Of a stretch of DNA of 64,000 nucleotides, positions 50,424-63,656 are shown piece by piece. The position numbers were made by a program, and so were the translations under genes. The DNA comes from Datisca glomerata (taxonomy: Eukaryota > Streptophyta > Magnoliopsida > Cucurbitales > Datiscaceae), in contig QANY01004819.1 in assembly GCA_003255025.1 (NCBI GenBank), positions 620,001-684,000 on the forward strand, read 5' to 3'. A model generated the notes under the pieces. That model was not told the DNA's origin, ran no database searches, and saw only the letters and a program-made list of their open reading frames with translations. How positions within the stretch are numbered: the stretch's first letter is position 1; each line of letters starts with the position of its first letter.

Positions 50424-53400
50424 TTATTTCAAAAACCTAGCCCGATAAATATCAAGAGCAACATATTCGACACTGATTATCCGGCCATCAAAAACCCGTC
50501 CGTGCAAACAATGTGCTGCCATGCAAGAGGCTTCTGTTCTACCATACTCAACAAAAATAGACCCACGCTCGAATACACTCTCCAAATCATTATCTGGTTC
50601 TTTTCTCTTTCCAATAGCATCTACGTCAACTGCTAAATCCTCATGTTTTTCACTATCAGCCTCCTCTGCTACCAACGCATCCTGAGCGTCTAATTTCTTA
50701 TCTCTATTCACATGCGTTTCAATAATCTCAGCTACTTTGTTATCAAAACATTCTGATTCATCTACGGGGCAAGTCGGCTGTTCAGGGGATGCGTCCTCAT
50801 CCTGTTCATCAATGCAGTCGCTGATTTCAGCTCTTTCTTCTTCTTCAAGTTTTTCAACATCTACGACAATTTGTAACAAATTCATCATTCTGGTTTGATC
50901 CAAATCTTCTTCAGAAGTTGCTCCTGCTTTTTTAGCATACCCTAAGTCCTGAGAAGGTCCTGCAGATTCCATTTGATTGATAGTTTCACCTGCATCTGTG
51001 GAGGTGACATGACTTTGGCTGAGCTTCACCATATTTAAAGACTTAACGGCGCCAAACCTACACAAGATAGGGACTCAATTTCTATTTTCCACTCGTTCAA
51101 AGGTAAAATTCAAATTTGGCAACAGTTATTATTAAGGACCTGGCACACTCCAAACGTATATCGTCAAGAATTTCTTCCACATCTAGTTCCGACAGGTTTG
51201 ACAGAAGTGCTGGGTCGAACTGATCACACAAAAACAAAGCATCAAATCATTCAGCACAAATTACAATGTAAAAGTTGTATTTTCCAGAAGTTAAAACTGC
51301 AAGGCTATATAGTCAACATCAGAGAAAGTACATAGAAAAAGTAAAAGGAGCCAAGAAAATTCTTAAAATGATGGAAGGAGATGGGAGAGATATGGAGATC
51401 CCCAAAATTTCGAAGACGGATCAGGAGGTGACCTGTTCAGCTAACCTGGCAGTTGGCTCATATCTCATCGGCCCAGATCAGTTAAACACGAAGCTTGAAA
51501 ACAAAAGTTATGATGTGATGTTTTTTTCTTTTTAAATCCTATGTGGGACGTTGCGATCTGAGCCAACTGCCCAAATCAGACAGGAGCCTTCCTTGTTCGT
51601 TAGAGCAGGAGATGTCCTGGTCCGAAAATTTCAATGCCCACCACCCGGAAGAGACGGGAAAATATCAGAAAACAGACGCATCAACCGAATGTACACCTTA
51701 CCACATTTTTTAGCTTAATGACTAATGTGGGAAGTTCAAGAAGAGGCTTTGCATGCTCGGGTATCCCATAACCAGGTGGGTGTGCAGTATGTTCCTAGCA
51801 TATGTTGTATCTCAGTCAGCATAGATCATAGTCATGTAATCCATTGTGAAAAAGAAACGACTCAAATATGGTAGAAAAGGCGGACTAGTTGTTTAGTACC
51901 AAAGTTGATGCATTTGGAATTGCCTGTACAACAGTTAGTACGTGTCCTCCAACCTTCATCCCATTCAGACCAGCACAAGCTTTCAGCGTGACTGAGCTAT
52001 CTACATACTGATTCACCATATAAAATAGTTAGGAGATACAAGAAACGCCAACAAAGCAAATAAATGAGAATGAAAAATGACAGCCATATATAACATCGTT
52101 TGCCAACAGGAAAGTCAATGGAGCAGTTTTTATTATCTCTACTGCTGACGTTTACTTCCAGAAATGAACACAAGGTGTAGAAAGAGTGTAATACTACCTC
52201 CAGAAAAGCACATGGTTGACTGAGGTCTTTATTGATCTCAAAGTGATAAGCCTTCAAAGGTCCAAAAGCAGTAGCAATCTCCATCAGCTAGCAAGTAGAA
52301 GAAAGACCTCATTACTAAAGATAATAACACGTACATAAAGAAGGGAATGGAGTGGGCACAGATACAGAGTTTGGCTTAGGGAAGGTACAAAAAAGTGGAA
52401 AGGGATCTATGTGACCCCAGTGATAAAGGCAATGTAAGTAGTATTAGGATAGTTATGATCATTTTTTAGTATCGCCCTTTTCCATATTAGTATGGCATAG
52501 ATTGTTCCAGTTGCAGTAAGTTTGCTTTCCTACGTCTTTATAGGTTTCTAAATCTAATGTAAGTGCATGTTTTAGCTATGAGCTTTATTTTCTATGGAGA
52601 ACTTTGCTCTCCGTTGATCTTTGTAACATTTTTTTAATATTTAGGGCAGATGACACTATTTACCCGACTTTTCAAATGTTACACTTGAGTTCCAGAACTA
52701 TTAATTGTGAGCATTGATAGTCCATATTTTAACTCTTTATTTAATGTTTAGGGCAGTTACACTTAAGTTCCAGAACTAGTCATTGTGAGCAATGATAATC
52801 CATATTTTTTAACTTCTGGAAATTTGACCAGAGAGAGACCATGGTCCATGTGAACCATAAATAGCCTCACTCGCGGGTATAAACGGGAAACAACACCTCC
52901 CACACAATAATTCATAAACTTTGGCTAATTATGAGGTATAGATCCTAGGTCTAATGTTGAGTTAGGACATGGTCTCACTTTGTTCAAATTTCTATAAGTT
53001 GTCGTGACCATCAGACCTCACAGTAATAAGACTTAGCTGCCATGTTTGTAAGGTTAAGGACTAAAGTGGGATGCATGTAAAAGGTTGGGGCAACAGTATG
53101 ATAGAATCTCCCTGCAGACAAACCTATTCTAACCACAACAGCAGCCCAAATAGTGAAAACAGAGAAGCTACAGCCTTAAACAATGAAGAAAAAACAGCCT
53201 TGATTACTCAATATGGTGAACTTCACCAAGAACAGTGAAATTACACCCCTATACCAAGATGTTCGAGAGCTTGGCCTCCCCAAAACAGCCACTACCCACA
53301 AGCTAACCTCCTACGACCCCCCCCCCCCCCCCCCCCCCCCCCCATTCAATCCTCATAATTACAAAAGCATAACTAATTTGCCTAGTCAGCACCCATTTTC

Positions 53401-56400
53401 TCTCTCTCCCCTAACCAACTCATTTCTGCCCCTTTTCAGCTCATCCCCCTCTATTACATTTACTCTTTCTTTTTCTAAGGGCCTAACATTACCCCCCCCC
53501 CNGGTCTTAGTCCCCCCCCCCCCCCACTCGAAGAGACACCTTGTCCTCAAGGTGCTAGAGTTTCCCTCGTGTGTTCTGAAAACTGTCTTGGAATTGTCCG
53601 AAGGGCTGACCCGAATCTGGTGGTACCCCGTCTTCAAATCCAGCTTAGTAAACCCCCTTGCTTCGAACAACTCGTCCAACAATTCATCAATCATGGGCGT
53701 AGGAAGCTTATCGGAAAATTGCTTCAGCAAGTATGTGAGTTCCATTGAGCCGCCCGAAGCGTCTTCCTCCCTTTTTCCCAAGACCTCCAAAGCCCCAAAT
53801 TCCAGCCATTCCCCTGTCCTTCATGCTGCACCGTCCTCATCATCGCCCTTAGCAAAATTTGAGTCTTACCTGAGCTCGGCTCCCCTCAAAGAGTTAGTGT
53901 GTCGCCCAATCTGAAATCTCATAGTTAACGTCTTCCAATTAACTTACATTACCCCCAACTCTGCCAACCACTGCATTCCCAAAATTACGTCCGCGCTTCC
54001 CAATTCCAAGGGAAGGAAGTCATCCACTACTTCTACCTCTGGAAGAGATACCATCAATCCTTTGCAGATGCATTCGGTACTCACTGAACCTCCCGTCCCT
54101 AGCATAACTCTGTATGAGGCGGTAGGCGTGAGGCGTAGATGATAATGGTGAACAATATCTAGGGCAATAAAATTGTGGGTGGCTCCACAATCGATGAGGA
54201 CAGTCACTGGACGGTTCATGATCTTGCCCGTGAGCTTCATCGTGTGAGGAGTGAAACCCATCACTCAGTTCATCAACAACTCCACTGCTCCCTCGATCGA
54301 TTTTGCCTCCTCTGTCTGTTTGGTCCCAACACCACCAACGTCTCCCAAATTCAACTCCTCGGAGATGTCGATTTCATCCACCAACAATACTTGAAGCTGC
54401 CGGTTCTTGCAAACATGCCTGGAATAAAAAATTTCGTCGCATCGAAAGCATAAACCCTTTTCTCGCCTTCATTGTAACTCACCATCGCCGATATTGCCGG
54501 TGGTGGCTTGGTGGTCGTCGGTGAGAAGCTTGCTCGGCCTAGGGTCGTGCCCTGGTGCGCGAACTCTTCTATCGCAAACCCTAGGTTCGCGAGTCTGGAA
54601 GGAAGCGAGTTAGAACCCGCTTGGATGCTAGGGTTCCCAAAACGCGAGACCCGACCCGCCTGGGTTAGTCGAATTTTGTCCTCCACCATCTGGGCAGACT
54701 CCATCATCTCCACTAAATCCCTAGGTCTCATCATCCTTACCTCAACCCTGATGTGTGGCTTCAACCCGTTGACGAAAACACCTTCCAAGACCTCATCGAA
54801 GACCTGTCCATGGGGCTGCTAGAACCTCAAATCAATTGATAAAATCTTCGACCGTTGAATCTTGCTACAGAGCTAAGAATTTCTGGCATCCGAATCCACC
54901 GTGATTGGAACGGAATCGAAAGAGAAGAGCTGTCTTAAGCTCCGTCCAGCTTCTGAAATGGCGTCGGTCCTCCATGTATTGATACCAAGCCAAATCTCGT
55001 CCCACCAAGCTTACAACCACCATCTCTAACTTCTCCGTTTCTGTCATCGGATTGAGCTAAAAATCTCCCCGCCCTAAATGTCCATCCATCCGGGTCTTCA
55101 CCGTTGAAACTCAGGAATTCCAGCCTCCGAGAGGGTTTCCATTCCTCCTTAGAGCCCGAACCTTCAGGAACTCGAGCTGAGTTCATTATCGAACCTTCAG
55201 GAACCTCATCTTGTTCCTTCTCCTTCCTTCTCGTCGCACTTGATTCTACTCCGCTGGCCATACGATGTAAGGTACCCATAATCGTTTCTAACGATCTCTC
55301 CACACTACTGAACCGATTCTTAATTCCTGAAACTTCTCAGAATTTTTCTTGAATCTGCTCCAACTCCTTTTGGATTCCAATCCTCACGTCCGATAATTCC
55401 CTCTACAATTCCTCTTGCATATGGGAGTCGATTCTCCAACGGATCGTTCTTCGGAGCCATCCTTTTCTCAGAATTTTACTGCTCTGATACCAATTTGATA
55501 GAATCTCCCTATAAACAAACACTATTCTGACCACAACAGCAGCCCAAATAGTGAAAACAGAGAAGCTACAGCCTTAAACAATGAATAAAAAACAGCCTTG
55601 ATTACTCAAAATGGTGAACTACACCAAGAACAGTGAAATTACACCCCTATACCAAGATGTTCGAGCTTGGCATCTCCCAAAACAGCTACTACCCAAAAGC
55701 TAACCTCCTATGACCCATCCCCCCCCCCCCTCTCTTTTATTCAATCCTCATAATTACAAAAGCATAACTAACTTGCCTAATCAGCACCCCTTTTCTCTCT
55801 CCCCTAACCAACTCATTTCTGCCCCCTTTCCAGCTCATCCCCCCCTCTCATTACATTTACTCTTTCTTTTTCCAAGGGCCTAACACAGTATCATTTACCC
55901 TTAATTTAATGACATTTTGTTTGCTCTATATACACGATGTGTTATGCAATAAACATCAAATATGACTCTTCTTACCATTTTTGCTGAGATTGCCTTTGCG
56001 ACTCCACCAATAAAAAGCTGCAGTAACAAAGGCAAAAGTGATGAAGAAAGAAATCCCTTACCAAGGGAAAGCACATGTAATATTTCTTTGGTTAAAATGC
56101 AAGAAACACCCCTGCACTTTCAAGTTTATGAAAAACATACCCTTGTACTTCATAATTGGCCATTTAAATTCTTGCACTTTTTAATTTTATGCAAAACATA
56201 CCCCTCTCACGTTTATCGTTTAATTTTATGCAAAACATAAGGAAACCAGCTCGAAGGAAACCCATTCCATCGTCAACAAAGGAGACCTCCATCCCTACAC
56301 GAGCTCGAAGGAGAGGCTCCAAATGTAAAGAAAACAGATTGGCAATTTTTCTTTCGCGGAAACTTTAAAGAAGTCACAAAAAATTTGAGCAAGGCTCTCT

Positions 56401-59400
56401 TCCGCCCTCTCTCCATCTCTTAATTTCTTGGCGTCTCTGACTTTCTCTCCTCTCTAAGACCATAATTAGTATTGTAAATTCATTCAATTTCAGGGCTTAT
56501 TTCTTGATTTCAGCCTTTACTCGTTTCCTGTACGATAAATTTGTAAATGTAGTAGCTCTTGTTCGCAGATTCTCCAATTAGAAGTTTATTGTGTCGTCAG
56601 TCTCTCTTGGTTCTTTCCTTTCAGTAATAATTGCCGTTTCCTTTTGGTGTTTCCATTTGATTAGACACCTCCAAATGTAGAAAAAGAACAAAAATTTGTC
56701 TCCCAATAATAATTTCGGGATTGCTAATAAATAGTTGGATCTGTAATCATCTTACTTGGCTTAAAGGAAACTTCATTTGGGTTTCTCAAGAGTATTAATG
56801 GTTATTTGTGTGTAAAGTTGTGGTCATAGCTCATGTGGGTTAGATCTGAGACTCACAGATTGAAGAGATAGAGAGAGAGCTTTTACTGATCAAGCCATGG
56901 CGGTACCAACTATAGCTTTGTATGCGAGCTCGTGCAGGGATTGGAGGTCTCCTTCATTGAATGGGTTTCCTTCTTCGATGTTTCTGTTTTTCTTAAGGCA
57001 AGGGTCCCTCTATCCGTTTCTAAAAAACGGTAAACGTGAGAGGGGTATGTTTTGCAAATTAAAAAGTGTAAGGATTTAAATGGCCAATTATGAAGTGCAG
57101 GGGTATGTTTTTTATAAATTTTAAAGTGCAGGGGTGTTTCTTGCATTTTAGCTTATTTCTTTTACTGCTAAAAATATATAACATCATATTGCCAAACTAG
57201 TATTAACCATCAACGGACATTGTCTAATAAGCAAACAATATAACCAATAAGTCTTTAAATTTAAAATATGTACAGCATGTCAATGAAGTAATATTTATTT
57301 ACAGCCTCGTGATGCCATTCATGCAATAGCCTAGATAGACATTTCATTACAACTATAATGAATATTTGCAGAAGTATGCATAGAGAAGTAGACCTCCTTA
57401 AAAACAAACCACACTGAGCAGTGCAGCAATATAGATGGAGCATCGTGTGCAATGTGTGAGCCTATTGGAATCCATGAGCCTGCTAGCTCCAGATCAGTTA
57501 TTACAACAAATGTAGGGATTAATGCTCCAAAATTAATAAACGTTCCAAGAAACTCATTCTAGAAAAGACTGGAAACCAGAAACATAGCAACTAATAATTT
57601 CAAGAGGACCTGCCACTGACTTGTGTCAAACATGGCATGGATGAAGCGCCAAACGTATTCTCACCTGTCCCACTAGTAACTTCACTAAGGACAGGATGAG
57701 GATCCCTAATATCCTGAGGACAACATCAACAAGATCCAAATGGGAAAAGCGGATATGAGGGGAAAAAGTAATCTGGTGAAAGTACACACATTTACCCATA
57801 GGGCCGTATTGATAGCTATTTTGTTAATCCAAAATGTAAAACTCATAGCTTCTGAAAAGCAATGCTCACGTTTAGGCACCAGAATTATAGGCACTAACAT
57901 GCAGGTGCATAATTTAGGCATAATGTAAAAGTAGCTTATAAACTATAAAAAAATAATATACTTACCTTGAATGGTGAGTCCTCAACAATATCGCTTATTG
58001 TGTCTGTAGCCACTGATTTCTCCACGTCACCAGTCTGCATGAAAATAGCAACTGTCTGAAAACCTGCTACAGGAATTGTAACGACAATAGACCTCAGAAA
58101 CTGAAACAAAATGAAGAAAAAACTCTAGCTGAACTCTAGCTTCTACTTATAGGGAAGTAAACATAACCAAACCGAAGCAATATAGTAAATAATTTTATGA
58201 AATAGAAGTAATCCTTATAACTTTTTCACAGAATTTAGACAGTAAAAATGCACTAGATTTTATTCCACGATAAGTCTCACAAACATCTGATACAGGAAAA
58301 ATCTATGATAAAGAACAACACTGAAGTTTCCAGTTCATTTGAGGATTCAGTTTTATATCTCGGAGACTAGAAATTATCATCTTTCTATGTAAATAAGCAT
58401 GAGTAAAAGATTTATAACCTACAAGTCCAACAGAGATAAAACTGCGAGTAAAATATGATATTGAGACTTCTAGACCAGTTCCACCTCAAGTTGTCCAAGA
58501 CCGTACCACTAAATGAATATATTCATACAACTCTCAGCCCTAGATGAGTAGATAGAACAACATTCTCCACGTGCACATTTGGATCAACTACATTTCTTCC
58601 ACTGTGTACTGCCAGCACTCCCCATTAAGGAGTGTCGTAACGTAAAACATGATGGGCTGCATAACAACTACATTTCTTGGAAAAGTAAATTCATTTATTT
58701 GTTATATTTTCTCGAACATCGTAACTGAATTTTAAGTGAAACACGTTATATCTTCTGATAATTTTAACTGATTTTAAGCAAAACGTTTAGAACGGGTAAC
58801 TCCATTGGATATGTTTTAGTGAGAGGCCATATTACTTGCAGCAATCTAAAGTCTTTGACCATATCGTAAAATGAAAAATTCCATCATAGCACATATTAAG
58901 GTGTACAACCAAAAGAGCACATAAGAATATGATATATGGTTAAACATGTTTTTTATAGGAAACAGAAATTTATATTAATAAAATGACATGGTTAAATGCG
59001 GTTAATATGCCAAAGGAAAGAAGCAGTTCAGGAGCAATATGCATAGCCAACGCCGGTGGGTTTAGTGCTCAAAAGGAAAATTGTGAAGCTGCAAAACAAA
59101 AGCATGATCCAAGCACATCACTCTTTTACTTGGAAACCTGTCTCTAACATTTTCACTTTCAAGAAGACCTCAGTAGTAATTTGGTACTTATACCAAATAA
59201 ACCCCATTTTTGTTCCCATGCATGCAAGTGTGAGCAACATGTCCCGACAACTCTTATCATCAAATATGTCTATTAATGTTAAGGCATTTTTCTACTTAAA
59301 ATACTTGGGGATCACAACAGAGAACGAGAAACCAAACAAGAAAATTCCCCGATATGACTTCAATTGACATGTCAACTAAAAGGACAATTTCAATCTTTTT

Positions 59401-62400
59401 ACTCAAGAAGTAACAAACGCAAAAGGCACAGAAGAAATTCGATGTCCCTTGCCGATCAATGTGAAGATTCTCATTTTGGCTTCAGGGGATACCGGTTATC
59501 CTATTGTAAAAGATGTAGAAAAAGAATAGAACCCGTACACACAAATGAAGATGGACAAAAGAGGAGACAAGAATGTTGGAAGAAAAGAGCCACCAAAAGA
59601 AACGAAGAAGAATAAAACCTAGTAAAATAGAGATACAATGGAGTAAAAGGTGATGTTTGATAAATGGATTTTCACTCTTTACATGTAAAGTGATCCTTTC
59701 TAGTGATAGGGTGCGGTGCTGTAAATGAATTCCCTTTTCTTCTCCTAGAGGATCTCTTGTCCTATCTCTCATACATGTTCTTTCACAATAAATTCACAGT
59801 TTTTTAATCCACAAAAATTGCTCTGGTGAGAGAGTGAAATGAGGAATGAGATTGAATCAACAAGAGGATAGATATGCCCCAAGAAACCGTGCATACAAGC
59901 TGGTGCTCTGATAAGTTGTAATATTAAAATCTTCATATATCAAATAATTGACCACAGGATGTACATTCACAAATTATTTTCCTTATCTACTTTTCCCAAG
60001 TATTCTTATTGTCAGTAAAGAGATGGATTAATAACAAAGACCTGAGAAAGGGATTCACAACCTAATTAGCATTGTGTCAAGACTTCAAGCAAAATTGTCA
60101 AATTCCAAACTTGGGAGGAAATAAAATAGCCACTCTTTCAAAATCCTAATAAACAGTAAGAAAAAAAAGTTCAAAAGAATTTACCATTCCTTCAAAAATT
60201 CTTATGTTCTTCGTCTTCCATATTGCCAAAATTAGTGCATGAGGAATCAGAGACCGAGTCTAAAAATTAATTCTTCTAATAAAATATCTATTGTTAACCA
60301 CTTAATTTTCTCACAAACAACCAATAGCAATAAAAACTACATAAGTACACCTTCTTTCAAGAGTCTCTTAATGTAATCATTGTTGCTCATACAAAGATTC
60401 AACCAGTGAAGGAGTGATATCACAACATGGGTGAAAAGAATGACATAAATAAAGATGATGTCAACTTCAATACTGGCCGTTGCAACCACTATATGCTAAA
60501 TGTTACAGATTAAAATAGAAAAGTGCACAAGCTTCAGTAATGCACTGGTGTTTGGGTTTAGTAGAACTTGGATCTAAAATTCAAGAAAAACCACAAGCAT
60601 TATCAGAAAGTGCATAGCATGCATTAGCAAACTAAACAAACAAAGTCACTGATATTCTACATGTCAAATTACTCTACCAGCGGCCTAACCGATTATCCAA
60701 ACCAAATTGCAGAAAAGCTACAACTACAAGAATATAAAACCATTCACTACACCTGGAATCTTCTTATTCAAAATCAGCTTCGTCACCCATCCTGAACGTG
60801 AATTATGACACACCAAACATAAACACCCTATTTAAAAGATTGTCAGAGGGCCGTCAGACTGTGACAATAGATCATTCAATGTGAAAAGTCAGCCCTTAAA
60901 GCTAGAGTAGCAGTTCCCAATGATAAACAAACAATCTGAGTTTCCTTTCAAAGTGAATGCATAATAGTAGACCCGACCTATGTCTAACTGAAATATAATC
61001 ATGGAATCTCCATCCTTTATGGATTGGAGGCATATATCCTGGAAGACACGTCCTTTTTGCTACCACTACCTTACTTTTCCACAGTTAATCAGGGAGGGGG
61101 GAGGGGAGTATGTAGAAGACCTCTACTTCAAAAATTTTGAGACTTCAAGCATTTTGAGAAATGAAATTAAGATATTAAAATTTGAAACTTCCATACCAAA
61201 TTGTACTTAGACTTTGATTTCTAATATTAAATTGCAAAAGCATAAGGATAGGGAGACTCAAATTCTGTTTGTGGGCATTGGTGGATTTCTATTTGTGACA
61301 AAAAAAAATTTAATCTGTAAATAAAGATGACTCATAACAAATTGCAACAAGTATCCACTTCCTTGTAAGAAAAGCTCACCTCCACATCAATTAAAATTGG
61401 TTTTTATCATATAAATATCGATATTATAACTCACCATTTACATATCTTGAACGGAAATGTAAGTCCAACACCTAGAATGAGATACAAGGCACTATCTCCA
61501 GACCCAATCATGGTAACTACAACAATAGAAGGTTACAGGACCGCCTGGAGGAACTATTTCCAGTTGATAATTGCTTCATGTAAGTTATACTAGTAGAGGT
61601 AATAAAATACATAAAAACCAAAGCAGATGGTATGATTCTAGCAAAATGCCAACTAGTTATGAGTTGCATTATGTATTAGTGATTAACAGAACAATTAATA
61701 GAATCTCTCGTTGTAGTCATGTTGTAACTCATTAGAAAACCATCTGAACAGCTATGACAAACACCAAATTAGAAAAACACGTAAGGCAGTTACAAAAACA
61801 AAATGAGAGTTCCGCTAATCACAATATATCATCATGTGTTAGTGGAGAACTATATTACAAGGTCACGCTGTAAAAGATCACATGACATGATAACATAACA
61901 ACTGGAAGGCAATGAGAAAGATGAGAAAGGGATTATTGATATTCTTACTGCCATCTCAAAAAAGTCTTTGGGGCGTCGGATCTTAAGAGTGGAGCCAGAG
62001 AAGAAACTGCCATCAAATGAAAGAGCCGCTGAAGCATCCTGAGGTGTAAGAAATTCCACAACTGCTTGTCCCTTCTCTTTATGCAGCTGAAACTAAGGTA
62101 GTGTAAGCCCAGATGCTCAATTGTACTATTTGCAGACAAAAATAGTATGAAAAAATATAAGAAAGGTTTGAAACACTTACTATACAACCAATGCACGGTT
62201 TGGTTCCTTTAATATAATTAACACCTGAAGACACCATAAAATCATTAAGACATTCTATCACAGCTTTTTCAGATGTTGAAGACGGTACATTTTCTACATA
62301 GAGCCTCCTCATATGCTTGGTAGCTTGTGTCAGCTGAACTGAATCAATGGAGGCATTTCCCTTACTTAGTAAAGGGTTTGAAGCAACCATAGAAAGGGAT

Positions 62401-63656
62401 CTCATTGTAGTTGAATCAACAGGAGTGGCATTAGATAAGTCATGTGCAGCTGAGGATATTAAATTGTTTGAAGCCAGAGTAAAAGTAGCAATTGAACCAG
62501 AAGATACATTATCTTTTCCTGAAGGTGGTAGATCCCAAGTAGCATTTTTCTTATCTGGTGAACGATTAGGTGGAGGAGGAGTCTTAACAGCTGACTCTGT
62601 TCTTCTCTTTCGAGGAGAATAGCCACCAAGACCACTTGACCCACCATGTCGTCGATATTGGTTACTTGAACCATTAATTGATACTCTGCTTTTGTCAACA
62701 TCAGAATGCCTTCTATCTGATCTATCTTCCTGGACATTTGAGGACAATTCGTTCTGCACCCCCAACTTCTTAGATGACTGTTTGTGTTCCTGTGGTGAGA
62801 TTGAATCTGATCTTCTACTTTTGTCCTTGTGATCTCGACTTCTAGACCTATACTTGCGATCTAGACTTTTGGCCTCGTTCTTGCGATCTCGACTACTGGA
62901 CCTGTTTTTGCGATCTCGACTTCTGGACCTATCCTTCTGATCCCGACTTCTTGACCGTCTTCTTTTCAATTTTGATTCTTCAAAATGTGATATTAAAGAT
63001 TCTTTCTTCTTCTGCCTACCTAGAATTTCTATGACATGATTACCTAGATCATGTTTCTTACCACTCTTACTTATGTTTTTATCATCACCGTAATATCCAC
63101 TTCGATATTTTCTCTTGCTATCTCTTTCATATTTTCCTCTACTCTGGCCTTCATGTCTATCTTTGCCTATCAAGCCTCTCAAATGTTCTTTTTCAATATC
63201 ATCACCAGACCTCGCATATTTTTTTCTACTATCACGTGTTTCTTGGTCAGCTTTGCCCCCTTTATCTTTAACCTTCGCATTCATACCAGACTCATGATTG
63301 TCTCTATCACTCTTTCTAATTTGACGTTCATCCTTTATGGAAGTGTCCTCCCCTTCCCTCTTGGAACTTCTTACTACCTTTGATGCAAGCTTTTCCACGC
63401 CAGGGGCAGATCTTTTAGTGTGTTTATAACCCCCTTCAGATACAGAAAGATCAATACCACCACCTTCCTTCCGCATATCTTCTACTTCCAAAGTACCTTT
63501 TTCAATGTTTTCTACTAATCCTTTCTTCTTTCTTCGAAGCATAATGTCTTCAAAACTGATAGGCCTTGTTCTAGCCGCACTTCCTTCATCACGCTGATGC
63601 AAGGAATGCCCGCCACTCTTTCCATTCTTTTCTTTTGAGCGACTAGATGTGCTCAT
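50424..63656 (-). CDS. U2AF65-like splicing factor, long RS-rich form
   Basis: Nine coding exons (transcript order): 63656-62181, 62086-61949, 58034-57966, 56017-55976, 52287-52198, 52007-51900, 51794-51702, 51219-51140, 51057-50424. All junctions are GT-AG and the joined frame is open for 909 residues. An acceptor-like GGGCAG directly precedes the ATG, so a 5' UTR intron is likely. Domains: basic N-terminus; RS repeats (about 231-285); a Trp motif NATWDLPP (W374) like the site binding U2AF35; RRM1 (about 449-538, RLYVENV and KGQAVVEFL); RRM2 (562-636, LFIGGV and CAFLEYVD); and a C-terminal RRM3/UHM ending GRVFDGR, with an acidic insert (about 713-860). U2AF65 binds polypyrimidine tracts at 3' splice sites in the nucleus. 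Exons 2-7 are all phase 0. One weak donor (GTACTA after exon 6) needs transcript support. Confidence 0.88.
53099..53488 (-). repeat. 3' LTR of the intronic gypsy element
   Basis: Very similar to 55496-55885; contains a 27-base poly-C run at 53317-53343 that is longer than in the partner LTR. Confidence 0.88.
53489..53526 (-). promoter_or_regulatory. Polypurine tract region with ambiguous base
   Basis: Two poly-C runs (poly-G on the element strand) next to the 3' LTR. The N at 53502 lies between them, so the length here is unreliable. Confidence 0.6.
53944..54264 (-). pseudogene. Retropepsin fragment of the intronic gypsy element
   Basis: A 106-residue open stretch with the site [12 protein letters not shown] (usual DSGATHNFI) and the flap/end motif [13 protein letters not shown], typical of plant gypsy proteases. 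It is embedded in a deleted polyprotein whose gag part (55303-54351) is broken by frame changes. Confidence 0.8.
55481..55492 (-). promoter_or_regulatory. tRNA-iMet primer-binding site
   Basis: TGGTATCAGAGC on the - strand, three bases inside the 5' LTR. It is the standard plant initiator-Met primer site. Confidence 0.9.
55496..55885 (-). repeat. 5' LTR of the intronic gypsy element
   Basis: On the - strand starts TGTTAGGCCCTTGG and ends GATTCTATCA. Partner of 53099-53488. Confidence 0.9.
56090..57153. mobile_element. Non-autonomous MULE, 1064 bp, in U2AF65-like intron 3
   Basis: Perfect 9-bp target duplication TATTTCTTT (56081-56089 and 57154-57162). The terminal inverted repeats begin TAAAATGCAAGAAACACCCC and stay recognisable for about 230 bp with small gaps, up to about 56320 and from about 56925. 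There is no transposase. The centre resembles a plant 5' UTR with an intron-like T-rich part and a GAGAGAGAG stretch before CAAGCCATGGCGGTACCAAC (56890), so part may be captured gene DNA (a Pack-MULE). The following frame runs into the inverted repeat and is not a credible gene. Confidence 0.85.
57163..57965. other. Rest of U2AF65-like intron 3
   Basis: No gene or repeat recognised. Confidence 0.5.
58035..61948. other. U2AF65-like intron 2
   Basis: 3.9-kb AT-rich intron between exon 3 (58034) and exon 2 (61949). Open frames here (for example near 59056-59772) show no domain. No clear transposon ends were seen. Confidence 0.6.

Larger units (their letters stand above)
53099..55885 (-). mobile_element. 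Internally deleted Ty3-gypsy element in U2AF65-like intron 4
   Basis: Two LTRs of 390 bp each (53099-53488 and 55496-55885) lie within a perfect 5-bp target duplication CAGTA (53094-53098 and 55886-55890). The - strand reads 5' to 3': LTR starting TGTTAGGCCC; tRNA-iMet primer site TGGTATCAGAGC (55492-55481); gag (about 55460-54350, broken); a retropepsin with [15 protein letters not shown] (about 54200-53944); an RT start with [19 protein letters not shown] (about 53680); then a direct jump to what looks like the polyprotein's C-terminal end (about 53560) and the polypurine tract. Most RT, RNase H and integrase are deleted. The primer site and protease suggest a chromovirus-type lineage. It cannot move on its own. 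Confidence 0.88.

Noticed and set aside
56897..57079. 60-residue open frame starting [12 protein letters not shown]
   Set aside because: The ATG context is good, but the frame soon enters the MULE inverted repeat, so at most it is a captured first-exon scrap.
59056..59772. Several open frames in U2AF65-like intron 2
   Set aside because: No recognisable domain and no match to transposon proteins; intronic chance frames.
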